Assembly (NCBI GenBank): GCA_018398805.1
Contig: JAGFBZ010000335.1
Span: forward strand, 186,001-250,000
Length of the DNA stretch: 64,000 bases
Source: Hirundichthys speculiger
Lineage: Eukaryota; Chordata; Actinopteri; Beloniformes; Exocoetidae
Reading direction: 5' to 3'
Every line of letters begins with the position of its first letter. Position 1 is the stretch's first letter. A program made the position numbers and the translations under genes. The notes under the pieces are model-generated. The model was given only the letters and a program-made list of their open reading frames with translations. It ran no database searches and had not been told where the DNA came from. Positions 37,901 to 50,302 of this stretch are shown piece by piece.

Positions 37901-40900
37901 TCATCACACCCCCAGAACAGAAGACTGCTGCACATCATCACGCCCCAGAACAGAAGACTGCTGCAGATCATCACAACTAACAGAAGACTGCTGCAGATCA
38001 TCATCACCCCAAAAACAGAAGACTGCTGCACATCATCATGCCCCGGAACAGAAGACTGCTGCAGATCTTCATGACCCAAAACAGAAGGCTGCTGCACATC
38101 ATCACACCTGAGAACAAAAAACTGCTGCAGATCATCAGGCCTCAGAATACAAAACTGCTGCATATCATCATCCCAGTACAGAGGGCTGCTGCAGATCATG
38201 ACACCCCCAGAACAGAAGACTGCTGCACATCATCACGCCCCAGAACAGCAGACTGCTGCAAATCATGACACCCCCAGAACAGAAGACTGCTACACATCAT
38301 CACCCCTGAGAAAAAAAAATTGCTGCACATCATCACACCCCAGAACAGAAGACTGCTGCAGATCATCACAACTCAACAAAAGACTGCTGCAGATCATTAC
38401 TCCAAAAACAGAAGACTGCTGCACATCATCATGCCCCGGAACAGAAGACTGCTGCAGATCATCATGACCCAGAACAGAAGACTGCTGCACATCATCACCC
38501 CTAAGAACAAAAAAACTGCTACACATCATCATCACGCCCCAGAACAAAAGACTGCTGCAGATCATCACAACTCAACAGAAGACTGCTGCAGATCATTACC
38601 CCAAAAACAGAGGGCTGCTGCACATTATCATGCCCCGGAACAGAAGACTGCTGCAGATCATCATGACCCAGAACAGAACGCTGCTGCACATCATCACACC
38701 TGAGAACAAAAAACTGCTGCAGATCATCACACCCAGTACAGAGGGCTGCTGCAGATCATCATCACACCCCCAGAACAGAGGACTGCATCACATCATCACC
38801 CCAGAACAGAAAACTGCTGCAAATCATCACATCCTCAGAACAGAAGATTGCTGCACATCATCACCCCAGAACAGAAAACTGCTGCAAATCATCACACCCC
38901 ATGAACAGGAGGCTGCTGCACATCATCACACCCCAGAACAGCAGACTGCTGCACATCATCACCCCTGAGCACAAAAGACTGCTGCACAACATCACGCCCC
39001 AGAACAGCAGACTGCTGCAGATCATCACCCCTGAGAACAAAAAACTGCTACACATCATCACGCCCCAGAACAGAAGACTGCTGCAGATCATCACAACTCA
39101 ACAGAAGATTGCTGCACATCATCATGCCCCGGAACAGAAGACTGCTGCAGATCATCATGACCCAGAACAGAAGGCTGCTGCAAATCATCATACCTGAGAA
39201 CAAAAACCTGCTGCAGATCATCAGGCCTCAGAATACAAAACTGCTGCAGATCATCACCCCAGTACAGAGGGCTGCTGCAGATCATCACACCCCTAGAACA
39301 GAAGACTTCTGCAGATCATCATACCCCAGAACAGAAGACTGCTGCAGATCATTACCCCAAAAACAGAAGATTGCTGCACATAATCATGCCCCGGAACAGA
39401 AGACTGCTGCAGATCATCATGACCCAGAACAGAAGGCTGCTGCAAATCATCACACCTGAGAACAAAAAACTGCTGCAGATCATCAGGCCTCAGAATACAA
39501 AACTGCTGCAGATCGTCACCCCAGTACAGAGGGCTGCTGCAGATCATCACACTCCTAGAACAGAAGACTTCTGCAGATCATCATACCCCCAGAACAGAAG
39601 ACTGCTGCACATCATCACCCCAGAACAGAAGACTGCTGCAAATCATCATACCCCCAGAACAGAAGACTGCTGCACATCATCACACCCCAAAAACAGAAGA
39701 CTGCTGCACATCATCATGCCCCGGAACAGAAGACTGCTGCAGATCTTCATGACCCAAAACAGAAGGCTGCTGCACATCATCACACCTGAGAACAAAAAAC
39801 TGCTGCAGATCATCAGGCCTCAGAATACAAAACTGCTGCATATCATCATCCCAGTACAGAGGGCTGCTGCAGATCATGACACCCCCAGAACAGAAGACTG
39901 CTGCACATCATCACGCCCCAGAACAGCACACTGCTGCAAATCATGACACCCCCAGAACAGAAGACTGCTACACATCATCACCCCTGAGAACAAAAAATTG
40001 CTGCACATCATCACACCCCAGAACAGAAGACTGCTGCAGATCATCACAACTCAACAAAAGACTGCTGCAGATCATTACTCCAAAAACAGAAGACTGCTGC
40101 ACATCATCATGCCCCGGAACAGAAGACTGCTGCAGATCATCATGACCCAGAACAGAAGACTGCTGCACATCATCACCCCTAAGAACAAAAAAACTGCTAC
40201 ACATCATCACGCCCCAGAACAAAAGACTGCTGCAGATCATCACAACTCAACAGAAGACTGCTGCAGATCATCATACCCCAGAACAGAAGACTGCTGCAGA
40301 TCATTACCCCAAAAACAGAAGATTGCTGCACATAATCATGCCCCGGAACAGAAGACTGCTGCAGATCATCATGACCCAGAACAGAAGGCTGCTGCAAATC
40401 ATCACACCTGTGAACAAAAAACTGCTGCAGATCATCAGGCCTCAGAATACAAAACTGCTGCAGATCGTCACCCCAGTACAGAGGGCTGCTGCAGATCATC
40501 ACACTCCTAGAACAGAAGACTTCTGCAGATCATCATACCCCCAGAACAGAAGACTGCTGCACATCATCACCCCAGAACAGAAGACTGCTGCAAATCATCA
40601 TACCCCCAGAACAGAAGACTGCTGCACATCATCACGCCCCAGAACAGAAGTCTGCTGCAGATCATCACAACTAATTAGAAGACTGCTGCAGATCATCACC
40701 CCAAAAACAGAAGACTGCTGCACATCATCATGCCCCGGAACAGAAGACTGCTGCAGATCTTCATGACCCAAAACAGAAGGCTGCTGCACATCATCACACC
40801 TGAGAACAAAAAACTGCTGCAGATCATCAGGCCTCAGAATACAAAACTGCTGCATATCATCATCCCAGTACAGAGGGCTGCTGCAGATCATGACACCCCC

Positions 40901-43900
40901 AGAACAGAAGACTGCTGCACATCATCACGCCCCAGAACAGCAGACTGCTGCAAATCATGACACCCCCAGAACAGAAGACTGCTACACATCATCACCCCTG
41001 AGAACAAAAAATTGCTGCACATCATCACACCCCAGAACAGAAGACTGCTGCAGATCATCACAACTCAACAAAAGACTGCTGCAGATCATTACTCCAAAAA
41101 CAGAAGACTGCTGCACATCATCATGCCCCGGAACAGAAGACTGCTGCAGATCATCATGACCCAGAACAGAAGACTGCTGCACATCATCACCCCTAAGAAC
41201 AAAAAAACTGCTACACATCATCACGCCCCAGAACAAAAGACTGCTGCAGATCATCACAACTCAACAGAAGACTGCTGCAGATCATTACCCCAAAAACAGA
41301 GGGCTGCTGCACATTATCATGCCCCGGAACAGAAGACTGCTGCAGATCATCATGACCCAGAACAGAACGCTGCTGCACATCATCACACCTGAGAACAAAA
41401 AACTGCTGCAGATCATCACCCCAGTACAGAGGGCTGCTGCAGATCATCACACCCCCAGAACAGAAGACTGCATCACATCATTACCCCAGAACAGAAAACT
41501 GCTGCAAATCATCACATCCTCAGAACAGAAGATTGCTGCACATCATCACCCCAGAACAGAAAACTGCTGCAAATCATCACACCCCATGAACAGGAGGCTG
41601 CTGCACATCATCACACCCCAGAACATCAGACTGCTGCACATCATCACCCCTGAGCACAAAAGACTGCTGCACAACATCACGCCCCAGAACAGCAGACTGC
41701 TGCAGATCATCACCCCTGAGAACAAAAAACTGCTACACATCATCACGCCCCAGAACAGAAGACTGCTGCAGATCATCACAACTCAACAGAAGATTGCTGC
41801 ACATCATCATGCCCCGGAACAGAAGACTGCTGCAGATCATCATGACCCAGAACAGAAGGCTGCTGCAAATCATCATACCTGAGAACAAAAACCTGCTGCA
41901 GATCATCAGGCCTCAGAATACAAAACTGCTGCAGATCATCACCCCAGTACAGAGGGCTGCTGCAGATCATCACACCCCTAGAACAGAAGACTTCTGCAGA
42001 TCATCATACCCCAGAACAGAAGACTGCTGCAGATCATTACCCCAAAAACAGAAGATTGCTGCACATAATCATGCCCCGGAACAGAAGACTGCTGCAGATC
42101 ATCATGACCCAGAACAGAAGGCTGCTGCAAATCATCACACCTGAGAACAAAAAACTGCTGCAGATCATCAGGCCTCAGAATACAAAACTGCTGCAGATCG
42201 TCACCCCAGTACAGAGGGCTGCTGCAGATCATCACACTCCTAGAACAGAAGACTTCTGCAGATCATCATACCCCCAGAACAGAAGACTGCTGCACATCAT
42301 CACCCCAGAACAGAAGACTGCTGCAAATCATCACACCCCCAGAACAGAAGACTGCTGCACATCATCACGCCCTAGAACAGAAGACTGCTGCAGATCATCA
42401 CAACTAAACAGAAGACTGCTGCAGATCATCACCCCAAAAACAGAAGACTGCTGCACATCATCATGCCCCGGAACAGAAGACTGCTGCAGATCTTCATGAC
42501 CCAAAACAGAAGGCTGCTGCACATCATCACACCTGAGAACAAAAAACTGCTGCAGATCATCAGGCCTCAGAATACAAAACTGCTGCATATCATCATCCCA
42601 GTACAGAGGGCTGCTGCAGATCATGACACCCCCAGAACAGAAGACTGCTGCACATCATCACGCCCCAGAACAGCAGACTGCTGCAAATCATGACACCCCC
42701 AGAACAGAAGACTGCTACACATCATCACACCTGAGAACAAAAAATTGCTGCACATCATCACACCCCAGAACAGAAGACTGCTGCAGATCATCACAACGCA
42801 ACATAAGACTGCTGCAGATCATTACTCCAAAAACAGAAGACTGCTGCACATCATCACGCCCCGGAACAGAAGACTGCTGCAGATCATCATGACCCAGAAC
42901 AGAAGACTACTGCACATCATCACCCCTAAGAACAAAAAAACTGCTACACATCATCACGCCCCAGAACAAAAGACTGCTGCAGATCATCACAACTCAACAG
43001 AAGACTGCTGCAGATCATTACCCCAAAAACAGAGGGCTACTGCACATTATCATGCCCCGGAACAGAAGACTGCTGCAGATCATCATGACCCAGAACAGAA
43101 CGCTGCTGCACATCATCACACCTGAGAACAAAAAACTGCTGCAGATCATCACCCCAGTACAGAGGGCTGCTGCAGATCATCACACCCCCAGAACAGAAGA
43201 CTGCATCACATCATCACCCCAGAACAGAAAACTGCTGCAAATCATCACATCCTCAGAACAGAAGATTGCTGCACATATCACCATCACCCCAGAACAGAAA
43301 ACTGCTGCAAATCATCACACCCCATGAACAGGAGGCTGCTGCACATCATCACACCCCAGAACATTAGACTGCTGCACATCATCACCCCTGAGCACAAAAG
43401 ACTGCTGCACATCATCACGCCCCAGAACAGCAGACTGCTGCAGATCATCACCCCTGAGAACAAAAAACTGCTACACATCATCACGCCCCAGAACAGAAGA
43501 CTGCTGCACATCATCACAACTCAACAGAAGATTGCTGCACATCATCATGCCCCGGAACAGAAGACTGCTGCAGATCATCATGACCCAGAACGGAAGGCTG
43601 CTGCAAATCATCATACCTGAGAACAAGATCATCAGAATACAAAACTGCTGCAGATCATCACCCCAGTACAGAGGGCTGCTGCAGATCATCACACCCCTAG
43701 AACAGAAGACTTCTGCAGATCATCATACCCCAGAACAGAAGACTGCTGCAGATCATTACCCCAAAAACAGAAGATTGCTGCACATAATCATGCCCCGGAA
43801 CAGAAGACTGCTGCAGATCATCATGACCCAGAACAGAAGGCTGCTGCAAATCATCACACCTGAGAACAAAAAACTGCTGCAGATCATCAGGCCTCAGAAT

Positions 43901-46772
43901 ACAAAACTGCTGCAGATCGTCACCCCAGTACAGAGGGCTGCTGCAGATCATCACACCCCTAGAACAGAAGACTTCTGCAGATCATCATACCCCCAGAACA
44001 GAAGACTGCTGCACATCATCACCCCAGAACAGAAGACTGCTCCAGATCATCACAACTCAACAGAAGACTGCTGCAGATCATCACCCCAAAAACAGAAGAC
44101 TGCTGCACATCATCATGCCCCGGAACAGAAGACTGCTGCAGATCATCATGACCCAAAACAGAAGGCTGCTGCACATCATCACACCTGAGAACAAAAAACT
44201 GCTGCAGATCATCAGGCCTCAGAATACAAAACTGCTGCATATCATCATCCCAGTACAGAGGGCTGCTGCAGATCATGACACCCACAGAACAGAAGACTGC
44301 TGCACATCATCACACCCCAGAACAGAAGACTGCTACATATCATCACCCCTGAGAACAAAAAATTGCTGCACATCATCACACCCCAGAACAGAAGACTGCT
44401 GCAGATCATCACAACTCAACATAAGACTGCTGCAGATCATTACTCCAAAACAGAAAACAGAAGACTGCTGCACATCATCACCCCAGAACAGAAGACTGCT
44501 GCAGATCATCACAACTCAACAGAAGACTGCTGCAGATCATCACCCCAAAAACAGAAGACTGCTGCACATCATCATGCCCCGGAACAGAAGACTGCTGCAG
44601 ATCATCATGACCCAAAACAGAAGGCTGCTGCACATCATCACACCTGAGAACAAAAAACTGCTGCAGATCATCAGGCCTCAGAATACAAAACTGCTGCATA
44701 TCATCATCCCAGTACAGAGGGCTGCTGCAGATCATGACACCCACAGAACAGAAGACTGCTGCACATCATCACACCCCAGAACAGAAGACTGCTACATATC
44801 ATCACCCCTGAGAACAAAAAATTGCTGCACATCATCACACCCCAGAACAGAAGACTGCTGCAGATCATCACAACTCAACATAAGACTGCTGCAGATCATT
44901 ACTCCAAAAACAGAAGACTGCTGCACATCATCATGCCCCAGAACAGAAGACTGCTGCACATCATCACCCCTAAGAACAAAAAAACTGCTACACATCATCA
45001 CGCCCCAGAACAAAAGACTGCTGCAGATCATCACAACTCAACAGAAGACTGCTGCAGATCATTACCCCAAAAAAAGAGGGCTGCTGCACATTATCATGCC
45101 CCGGAACAAAAGACTGCTGCAGATCATCATGACCCAGAACAGAACGCTGCTGCACATCATCACACCTGAGAACAAAAAACTGCTGCAGATCATCACCCCA
45201 GTACAGAGGGCTGCTGCAGATCATCACACCCCCAGAACAGAAGACTGCATCACATTATCACCCCAGAACAGAAAACTACTGCAAATCATCACATCCTCAG
45301 AACAGAAGATTGCTGCACATCATCACCCCAGAACAGAAAACTGCTGCAAATTATCACACCCCATGAACAGGAGGCTGCTGCACATCATCACACCCCAGAA
45401 CAGCAGACTGCTGCACATCATCACCCCTGAGCACAAAAGACTGCTGCACATCATCACGCCCCAGAACAGAAGACTGCTGCAGATCATCACCCCTGAGAAC
45501 AAAAAACTGCTACACATCATCACGCCCCAGAACAGAAGACTGCTGCAGATCATCACAACTCAACAGAAGATTGCTGCTCATCATCATGCCCCGGAACAGA
45601 AGACTGCTGCAGATCATCATGACCCAGAACAGAAGGCTGCTGCAAATCATCATACCTGAGAACAAAAAACTGCTGCAGATCATCAGGCCTCAGAATACAA
45701 AACTGCTGCAGATCATCACCCCAGTACAGAGGGCTGCTGCAGATCATCACACCCCTAGAACAGAAGACTTCTGCAGATCATCATACCCCAGAACAGAAAA
45801 CTGCTGCACATCATCACCCCAGAACAGAAGACTGCTGCAAATCACCACACCCCAGAACAGAAGACTGCTGCACATCATCACGCCCCAGAACAGAAGACTG
45901 CTGCAGATCATTACCCCTGAGAAAAAAAAACTGCTGCACATCATCACCCCCCAGAACAGAAGACTGATGCAGATCATCACAACTCAACAGAAGACTGTTG
46001 CAGATCATCACTCCAAAAACAGAAGACTGCTGCACATCATCATGCCCCGGAACAGAAGACTGCTGCAGATCATCATGACCCAAAACAGAAGGCTGCTGCA
46101 CATCATCACACCTGAGAACAAAAAACTGCTGCAGATCATCAGGCCTCAGAATACAAAACTGCTGCAGATCATCACCCCAGTACAGAGGGCTGCTGCAGAT
46201 CATGACACCCCCAGAACAGAAGACTGCTGCACATCATCACACCCCAGAACAGAAGATTGCTGCAGATCATCACAACCCAGAACAGAAGACTGCTGCAGAT
46301 TATCACCCCAGAATAGAAGACTGCTGCACATCATCACCCCTGAGAATAAAAAACTGCTGCACATCATCACGCCCCAGAACAGAAGACTGCTGCAGATCAT
46401 CACACCCTCAGAACAGAAGATTCCTGCAGATCATCACGACCCAGAACAGAAGACTGCTGCAGATCATCACACCCCTAGAAGCAGAAGACTGCTGCAGATT
46501 ATCACCCCAGAATAGAAGACTGCTGCACATCATCACCCCTGAGAATAAAAAACTGCTGCACATCATCACGCCCCAGAACAGAAGACTGCTGCAGATCATC
46601 ACACCCTCAGAACAGAAGATTCCTGCAGATCATCACGACCCAGAACAGAAGACTGCTGCAGATCATCACACCCCTAGAACAGAAGACTGCTGCAGATCAT
46701 CACACCCCCAGAAGAGAAGACTGCTGCAGATCATCACACTCCCAGAACAGAAGACTGCTGCAGATCATCAAA
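31946..46772. repeat. Giant 33-bp minisatellite (about 450 units) with higher-order repeats
   Basis: The unit contains CAGAACAGAAGACTGCTGC followed by AGATCATCACACCC. Variants include CACATCATCACGCC, ATCATGACCCAGAAC, CTGAGAACAAAAAACTGC and ACTCAACAGAAGACTGC. At 33 bp (11 codons) it gives artefactual open frames on both strands, QNRRLLQIITP on plus (up to 514 residues at 44115-45659) and DDLQQSSVLGC on minus. Ordered blocks of unit variants recur at about 1.74, 2.69 and 1.0 kb, showing segmental duplication inside the array. It fills most of the myosin intron 31944-47265. Copy number is length divided by period. Confidence 0.97.
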
Positions 46773-47265
46773 CACCAGGAACCTGTCTGACCCAACCACC
46801 AAACAAGCACCTCTGTGTTGTGAATATGTTTTTTAATTATTAATATTGACTGTTGAATACTTCCTGTTAACATGAGGTGGCTTCCTTATAAGCACCTCCA
46901 GCTGTTAAAGGTCAACTTTAGGTGGTATTAAACACCATCTAATAGGGACAATAATCACTCAGATGCATCCTTCACTGCTTTTCCAGCACACCTGCTTATG
47001 TTCATCAAGGACTGATGATTGTCTTAAATCCTGTAGAAGCAGTAGGGCGATACACTGTTTCTGTAGTTTTTGTTTCAGTTTTGGTTCAGTGATTACTGAC
47101 ATGGTGTAATATGTGATATGTTGTTGTTCTAAGGTTGTATTTAGTACAGAATCAGATTTTTATTTTTTTATGTTCCGATAAACCAAACTGTGTAGTTTAA
47201 AGGAGTTGTACTTTCCCTTTGACATGACTGCATGTTCACCATAGTACCAGGACTGTGACACCTAC
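46773..47265 (-). other. myo15b: Unique start of the 15-kb myosin intron
   Basis: About 490 bp of non-repetitive AT-rich sequence between the donor of the long exon and the minisatellite. I see no second exon or RNA gene in it. Confidence 0.6.
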
Positions 47266-49272
47266 CAGAGGATCTCCACTCATCTGTGGGTTCCCGGCCC
47301 AGTGCATGTCTGGCTGGTTGAAAGCATATGTGCCCTCCCCAGCCATCAGCTGGGCCACCTCCCTGTCTGCTTCCTCCTCATACAGAGACCGAACACCGGA
47401 GATGGCTTCACCTGCCTCTATATCTGGGAATGGCTCAGAGGTGGACCTGGGTATGGCAGGTGGTCCAACCGTGTCCTGTCCATTCGCCCATGCTGGTCCA
47501 ACTCCCGTCACCCCCCCTGGATTCCTGCTCAGGCTGATGTGAGAAGGCTTCAGCTTTCCTCTGGCAGCCTGAAGCACATTGGCTACACTTTGATTGTCTG
47601 AGGTGGCTGTCTTGATTCTGTCCTCTGGGGGGGAGGATTTGTCCGAGGTATTGCAGGATCCAGAGCTCCTCTCTGTCACATCTGCATCTGATGGTAACCC
47701 TCCTTGTACAGGCTTCTTCAAGGACTTCAGAAGACTAAGATCTGGTTTGACAGGAAGTACAAGCTTGGCACCTGGCTTTGGAGGTTTGGACTCTGAGGTA
47801 GGGGGCTCTCCTGGTCCACTTGATAGAGCAGAAAGTCCAGGAGCTGCCTCAGATGCCTTCTTTGTTTTTCCTTTGCCGACTTGGTTCATCCTGGGGAGTA
47901 CCACAGCATATTTGGCCTCTACCTCCTTCTCCACAGGTAGTTCTTCCTCCTCCTCTCCCTCTGCTGCTTTTACCTGGAGGCCGGCCTTGTCTTTATCCTG
48001 TTTGCCCTCAGAGGAGCTCTTGCTCTTGCTGGCTGGGTTGGTTTTACTGGCCATTGTCATGGCCATTCTGTGTTTGAAGATATTGCCCTTCGACTTTTTG
48101 GTACCTTGTTTGCGTTTTGTAGCTCGAACAGAGAGCCAGCGGGATATTCCAATGGCTTTAGTCAAAGCTGAAAGCTTTTTTCTGAAGCTGACTTTTGAGG
48201 GCATTTTCTTCTGAATCCACCCAGACACCCTGCCAAGAGCACTCATGCTTCTTCTTCGTGTTATCAGGTGCTGCTTTGATTTGCTGGACACCTCTTCAGT
48301 GGCCTCAGAATCCAAAGTTTTCTCCTTGAGGTCTGTCAACATTTTTCCTGCTTTTTGTCCCATCTTGGCTTTTCCTAGCAGGAAGCCCTGTGGCTTCCTT
48401 TTGACAGCTTCTCCAGCATCCTGCTGCTCTGCAGATTCTTCGAGAGTATCCAGGTCTTTACCTTTGGCTCTAAGAAGCTTCATTTGGTTTTGGCCTTTGG
48501 CTTTGCTGAGTCCTGGAACAGCCTTTTCTTTGTCATCTGAGTCAGCTCCTCCAGGATCATCTCCACCTCTGATCGTGTCTGTCCTACTGCCCTTTGTTGC
48601 TTCAACCTTGCTTTGGAGAAGATCTTTCTGTACCTGAACAGCCTCAGTTTCAGGACAGGGTCTTTCATTTTTCTGTGGCTTCTTCTTCTTCTTTTGTTCC
48701 TTGGCTCTTTGTTTGGCTTCCTTTTTTAACCTTATCTTCTCTGCCTTTTCCATCTGTTTTTCAGCCTTTGATTTCTTAAACATCTTGCGTTTTGGTTCTT
48801 TTGAGACCTGGCTAGGATGTACAAGCCATTTGCTCTGTTGGTGAGCCTTAGCAGCTGAAAGTTTTTGAATTTCCTCTTGACTTAACTTCTGGTCCTCACC
48901 TTCATCACTGTCCTCAGATACTTGAGTATCCTTCTTTCTGTGTTCTTCTCCCTCAGTGGATAGAAGCAGTTCATCCTCAGATCCAGTTCTGCTGAACTCA
49001 GTTTCCTCTCTGTCTGATTCCTTTATCTGAGTTACCTGGTCCTCCTCTGATCGTGTGTCCAGTACCTGGACCTCGTCTGAGCTGTCTTCACTCCCCTTCG
49101 TCTCAGGTGTGTCTTGCTCACTGCCTTGCTCCTCCGCCTCCCCTGCTGTCTCGGTCTCTGATTGGTCTTCCCGACTCTCTGAGTGCTTTTCAGGTTTGGT
49201 GCGGGGCTTTCTTTTTTGTGTGGCAGCAGGTGTTTTTGGTGGAAATTGGCTCCTCTTGTTTTCCTCCTTCAT
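47266..49272 (-). CDS. myo15b: Myosin XV-type long N-terminal extension exon
   Basis: The open frame covers 669 codons from ATG at 49272 to donor CCTCTG/GTAGGT. The frame is open further upstream to about 49435, so the true start may be earlier. Residues 1-150 are Glu/Ser/Asp-rich. About 160-203 is strongly lysine-rich with a KEQKKKKK run. About 337-410 is basic, with SGWIQKKMPSKVSFRKKL. KYAVVLPRM at 454-462 resembles the RFAVVMPRV motif of the MYO15A extension. The region after it is Pro-rich and the end is acidic (SLYEEEADREVAQLM). No enzymatic domain is seen. A long, disordered, poorly conserved extension encoded by one large exon is typical of class XV myosins. The exon joins 31767-31943 in phase 0. 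Confidence 0.82.
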
Positions 49273-49386
49273 AATCCAACAGCCTTCCTCACACTTAAAT
49301 GATTGACAGTTTCCAGTTTTTGTCCTTGCAGCTTGTTTGTGTTTTTCTTGGAGCTCTGACCTTTTCGTTCTGCTCTGATCTGCTTC

Positions 49387-49555
49387 ATTCCTTGTATGCT
49401 CTCTCGTATGCCTGGCGGCTGCTGAAGTCCCCTTTTGTGTTTAGTTTCTCTTCAGGAGTTTGAGGAGACTTTGATGCTTTTTGCTGATTTCCTTTTCTTT
49501 TGGCCTCTGACTTCTGCTTTGCTCGACCTTGAGACTTCAGAGGAGGCATCATCAG
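49387..49555 (-). CDS. myo15b: Possible first coding segment of the myosin XV-type gene, frame-broken
   Basis: From ATG at about 49555 (ATGATGCCTCCTCTG) the minus strand encodes a basic, Lys/Gln-rich stretch including PPLKSQGRAKQKSEAKRKG and RQAYERAYKE. It then reaches TGA at about 49387. The composition matches the long exon next to it, but that exon is in a different frame, which is open back to a TAA near 49438. I see no convincing donor/acceptor pair between them. Either an indel (biological or assembly) broke one continuous exon, or this piece is not translated and translation starts at 49272. Confidence 0.45.
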
Positions 49556-49572
49556 TCCTCCTGAAATCACCT

Positions 49573-50302
49573 TCAGACTAAAAAGAACAAATGTATAAAC
49601 TGTTATTTTCTGTTTGGAAGGACAGTAGCTTGGATGTGTCAGGGTCAGTGAGACCAGGTCCTGATCCGTGTCTGTCCATCAGTCCATCAGCAGGGACATC
49701 CTAACTTTCAGTCTCGGATCATGGTCCTCAGACTCCTGGGCTCAGATCGAGTTCAGTCACAGGTGACCTGCACATCCAACAGTCACTGCTTGCTGGGTTT
49801 GTGACCAAAAAAAAACAAATCACCTACAAGTGGTTTTTGAAGTCATTCATGATGCAGAGTTGCCCCGAGTCATCTCCAGGCTGCATGAAGATGTTGTCCC
49901 CTCATTTAGAGACTCAACCAGCTCCTGTGTGGAAGTCAGATCCTACCAGCAGTGAAAGGTTATCTGTCTCCACAGTAATACCAAGCTTCTCAGCCTGTGG
50001 CAGGTGGGGTGGGGGGGACTCATCTTCGTCTGATCTCATGTCACTGATCTGAGCCTGTACCTGTGCTTAGGCTGGGGGCTGGGGGATGCGGTCACACACA
50101 TGCAGCGCTCAACAAATGCTCATGGCTGAACATAATAGAACTAAAGAGGGGTCAGCGTGCACGGAAGCGTGATGTGCACTGAAGGATGTCGACACAATCA
50201 CAAAGTGGTCTGAATTATTCAACTGCATCTGGCTGCTGCTGAAAAAGCAGGAAAACTGAGAAGATGAGGAGGATCCATCTGACTGAATCCATCTGTCATC
50301 TG
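49573..50302. other. Upstream region of the myosin XV-type gene
   Basis: No exon recognised. TTCTTTTTAG at about 49573-49582 on the minus strand could be an acceptor for the segment at 49387-49555, implying a 5-prime UTR exon further right, but I could not find it. No clear TATA box or CpG island was identified by eye. Confidence 0.35.

Larger units (their letters stand above)
3977..49555 (-). other. myo15b: Myosin XV-type gene, overall 5-prime part (gene span in window)
   Basis: The gene runs right to left. Supported exons in transcription order are 49272-47266 (possibly preceded by a piece at 49555-49387), 31943-31767, 5458-5394, 5321-5258, 4978-4869, 4766-4692 and 4070-3977. Phases fit at every junction: 0, 0, 2/1, 0, 2/1 and 2/1. 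The encoded order is a long basic N-terminal extension, a linker, and the motor N-terminal subdomain with the P-loop. A long N-terminal extension before the motor is characteristic of class XV. A short motif, KYAVVLPRM, resembles the extension of MYO15A. The motor is clearly diverged from MYO15A, so Myo15b is the best guess. Extra exons in the two large introns cannot be excluded. Confidence 0.7.

Noticed and set aside
44115..45659. 514-residue open frame as a repeat-protein gene
   Set aside because: It is produced by the 33-bp period (11 codons, no stop) on the strand opposite the gene. Similar frames exist on both strands. There is no promoter, start context or non-repeat domain.
47255..48214. 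Plus-strand frames opposite the myosin extension exon
   Set aside because: Lys/Glu-rich coding sequence on minus gives open Ser/Phe/Leu-rich frames on plus. Splice and phase evidence supports the minus strand only.
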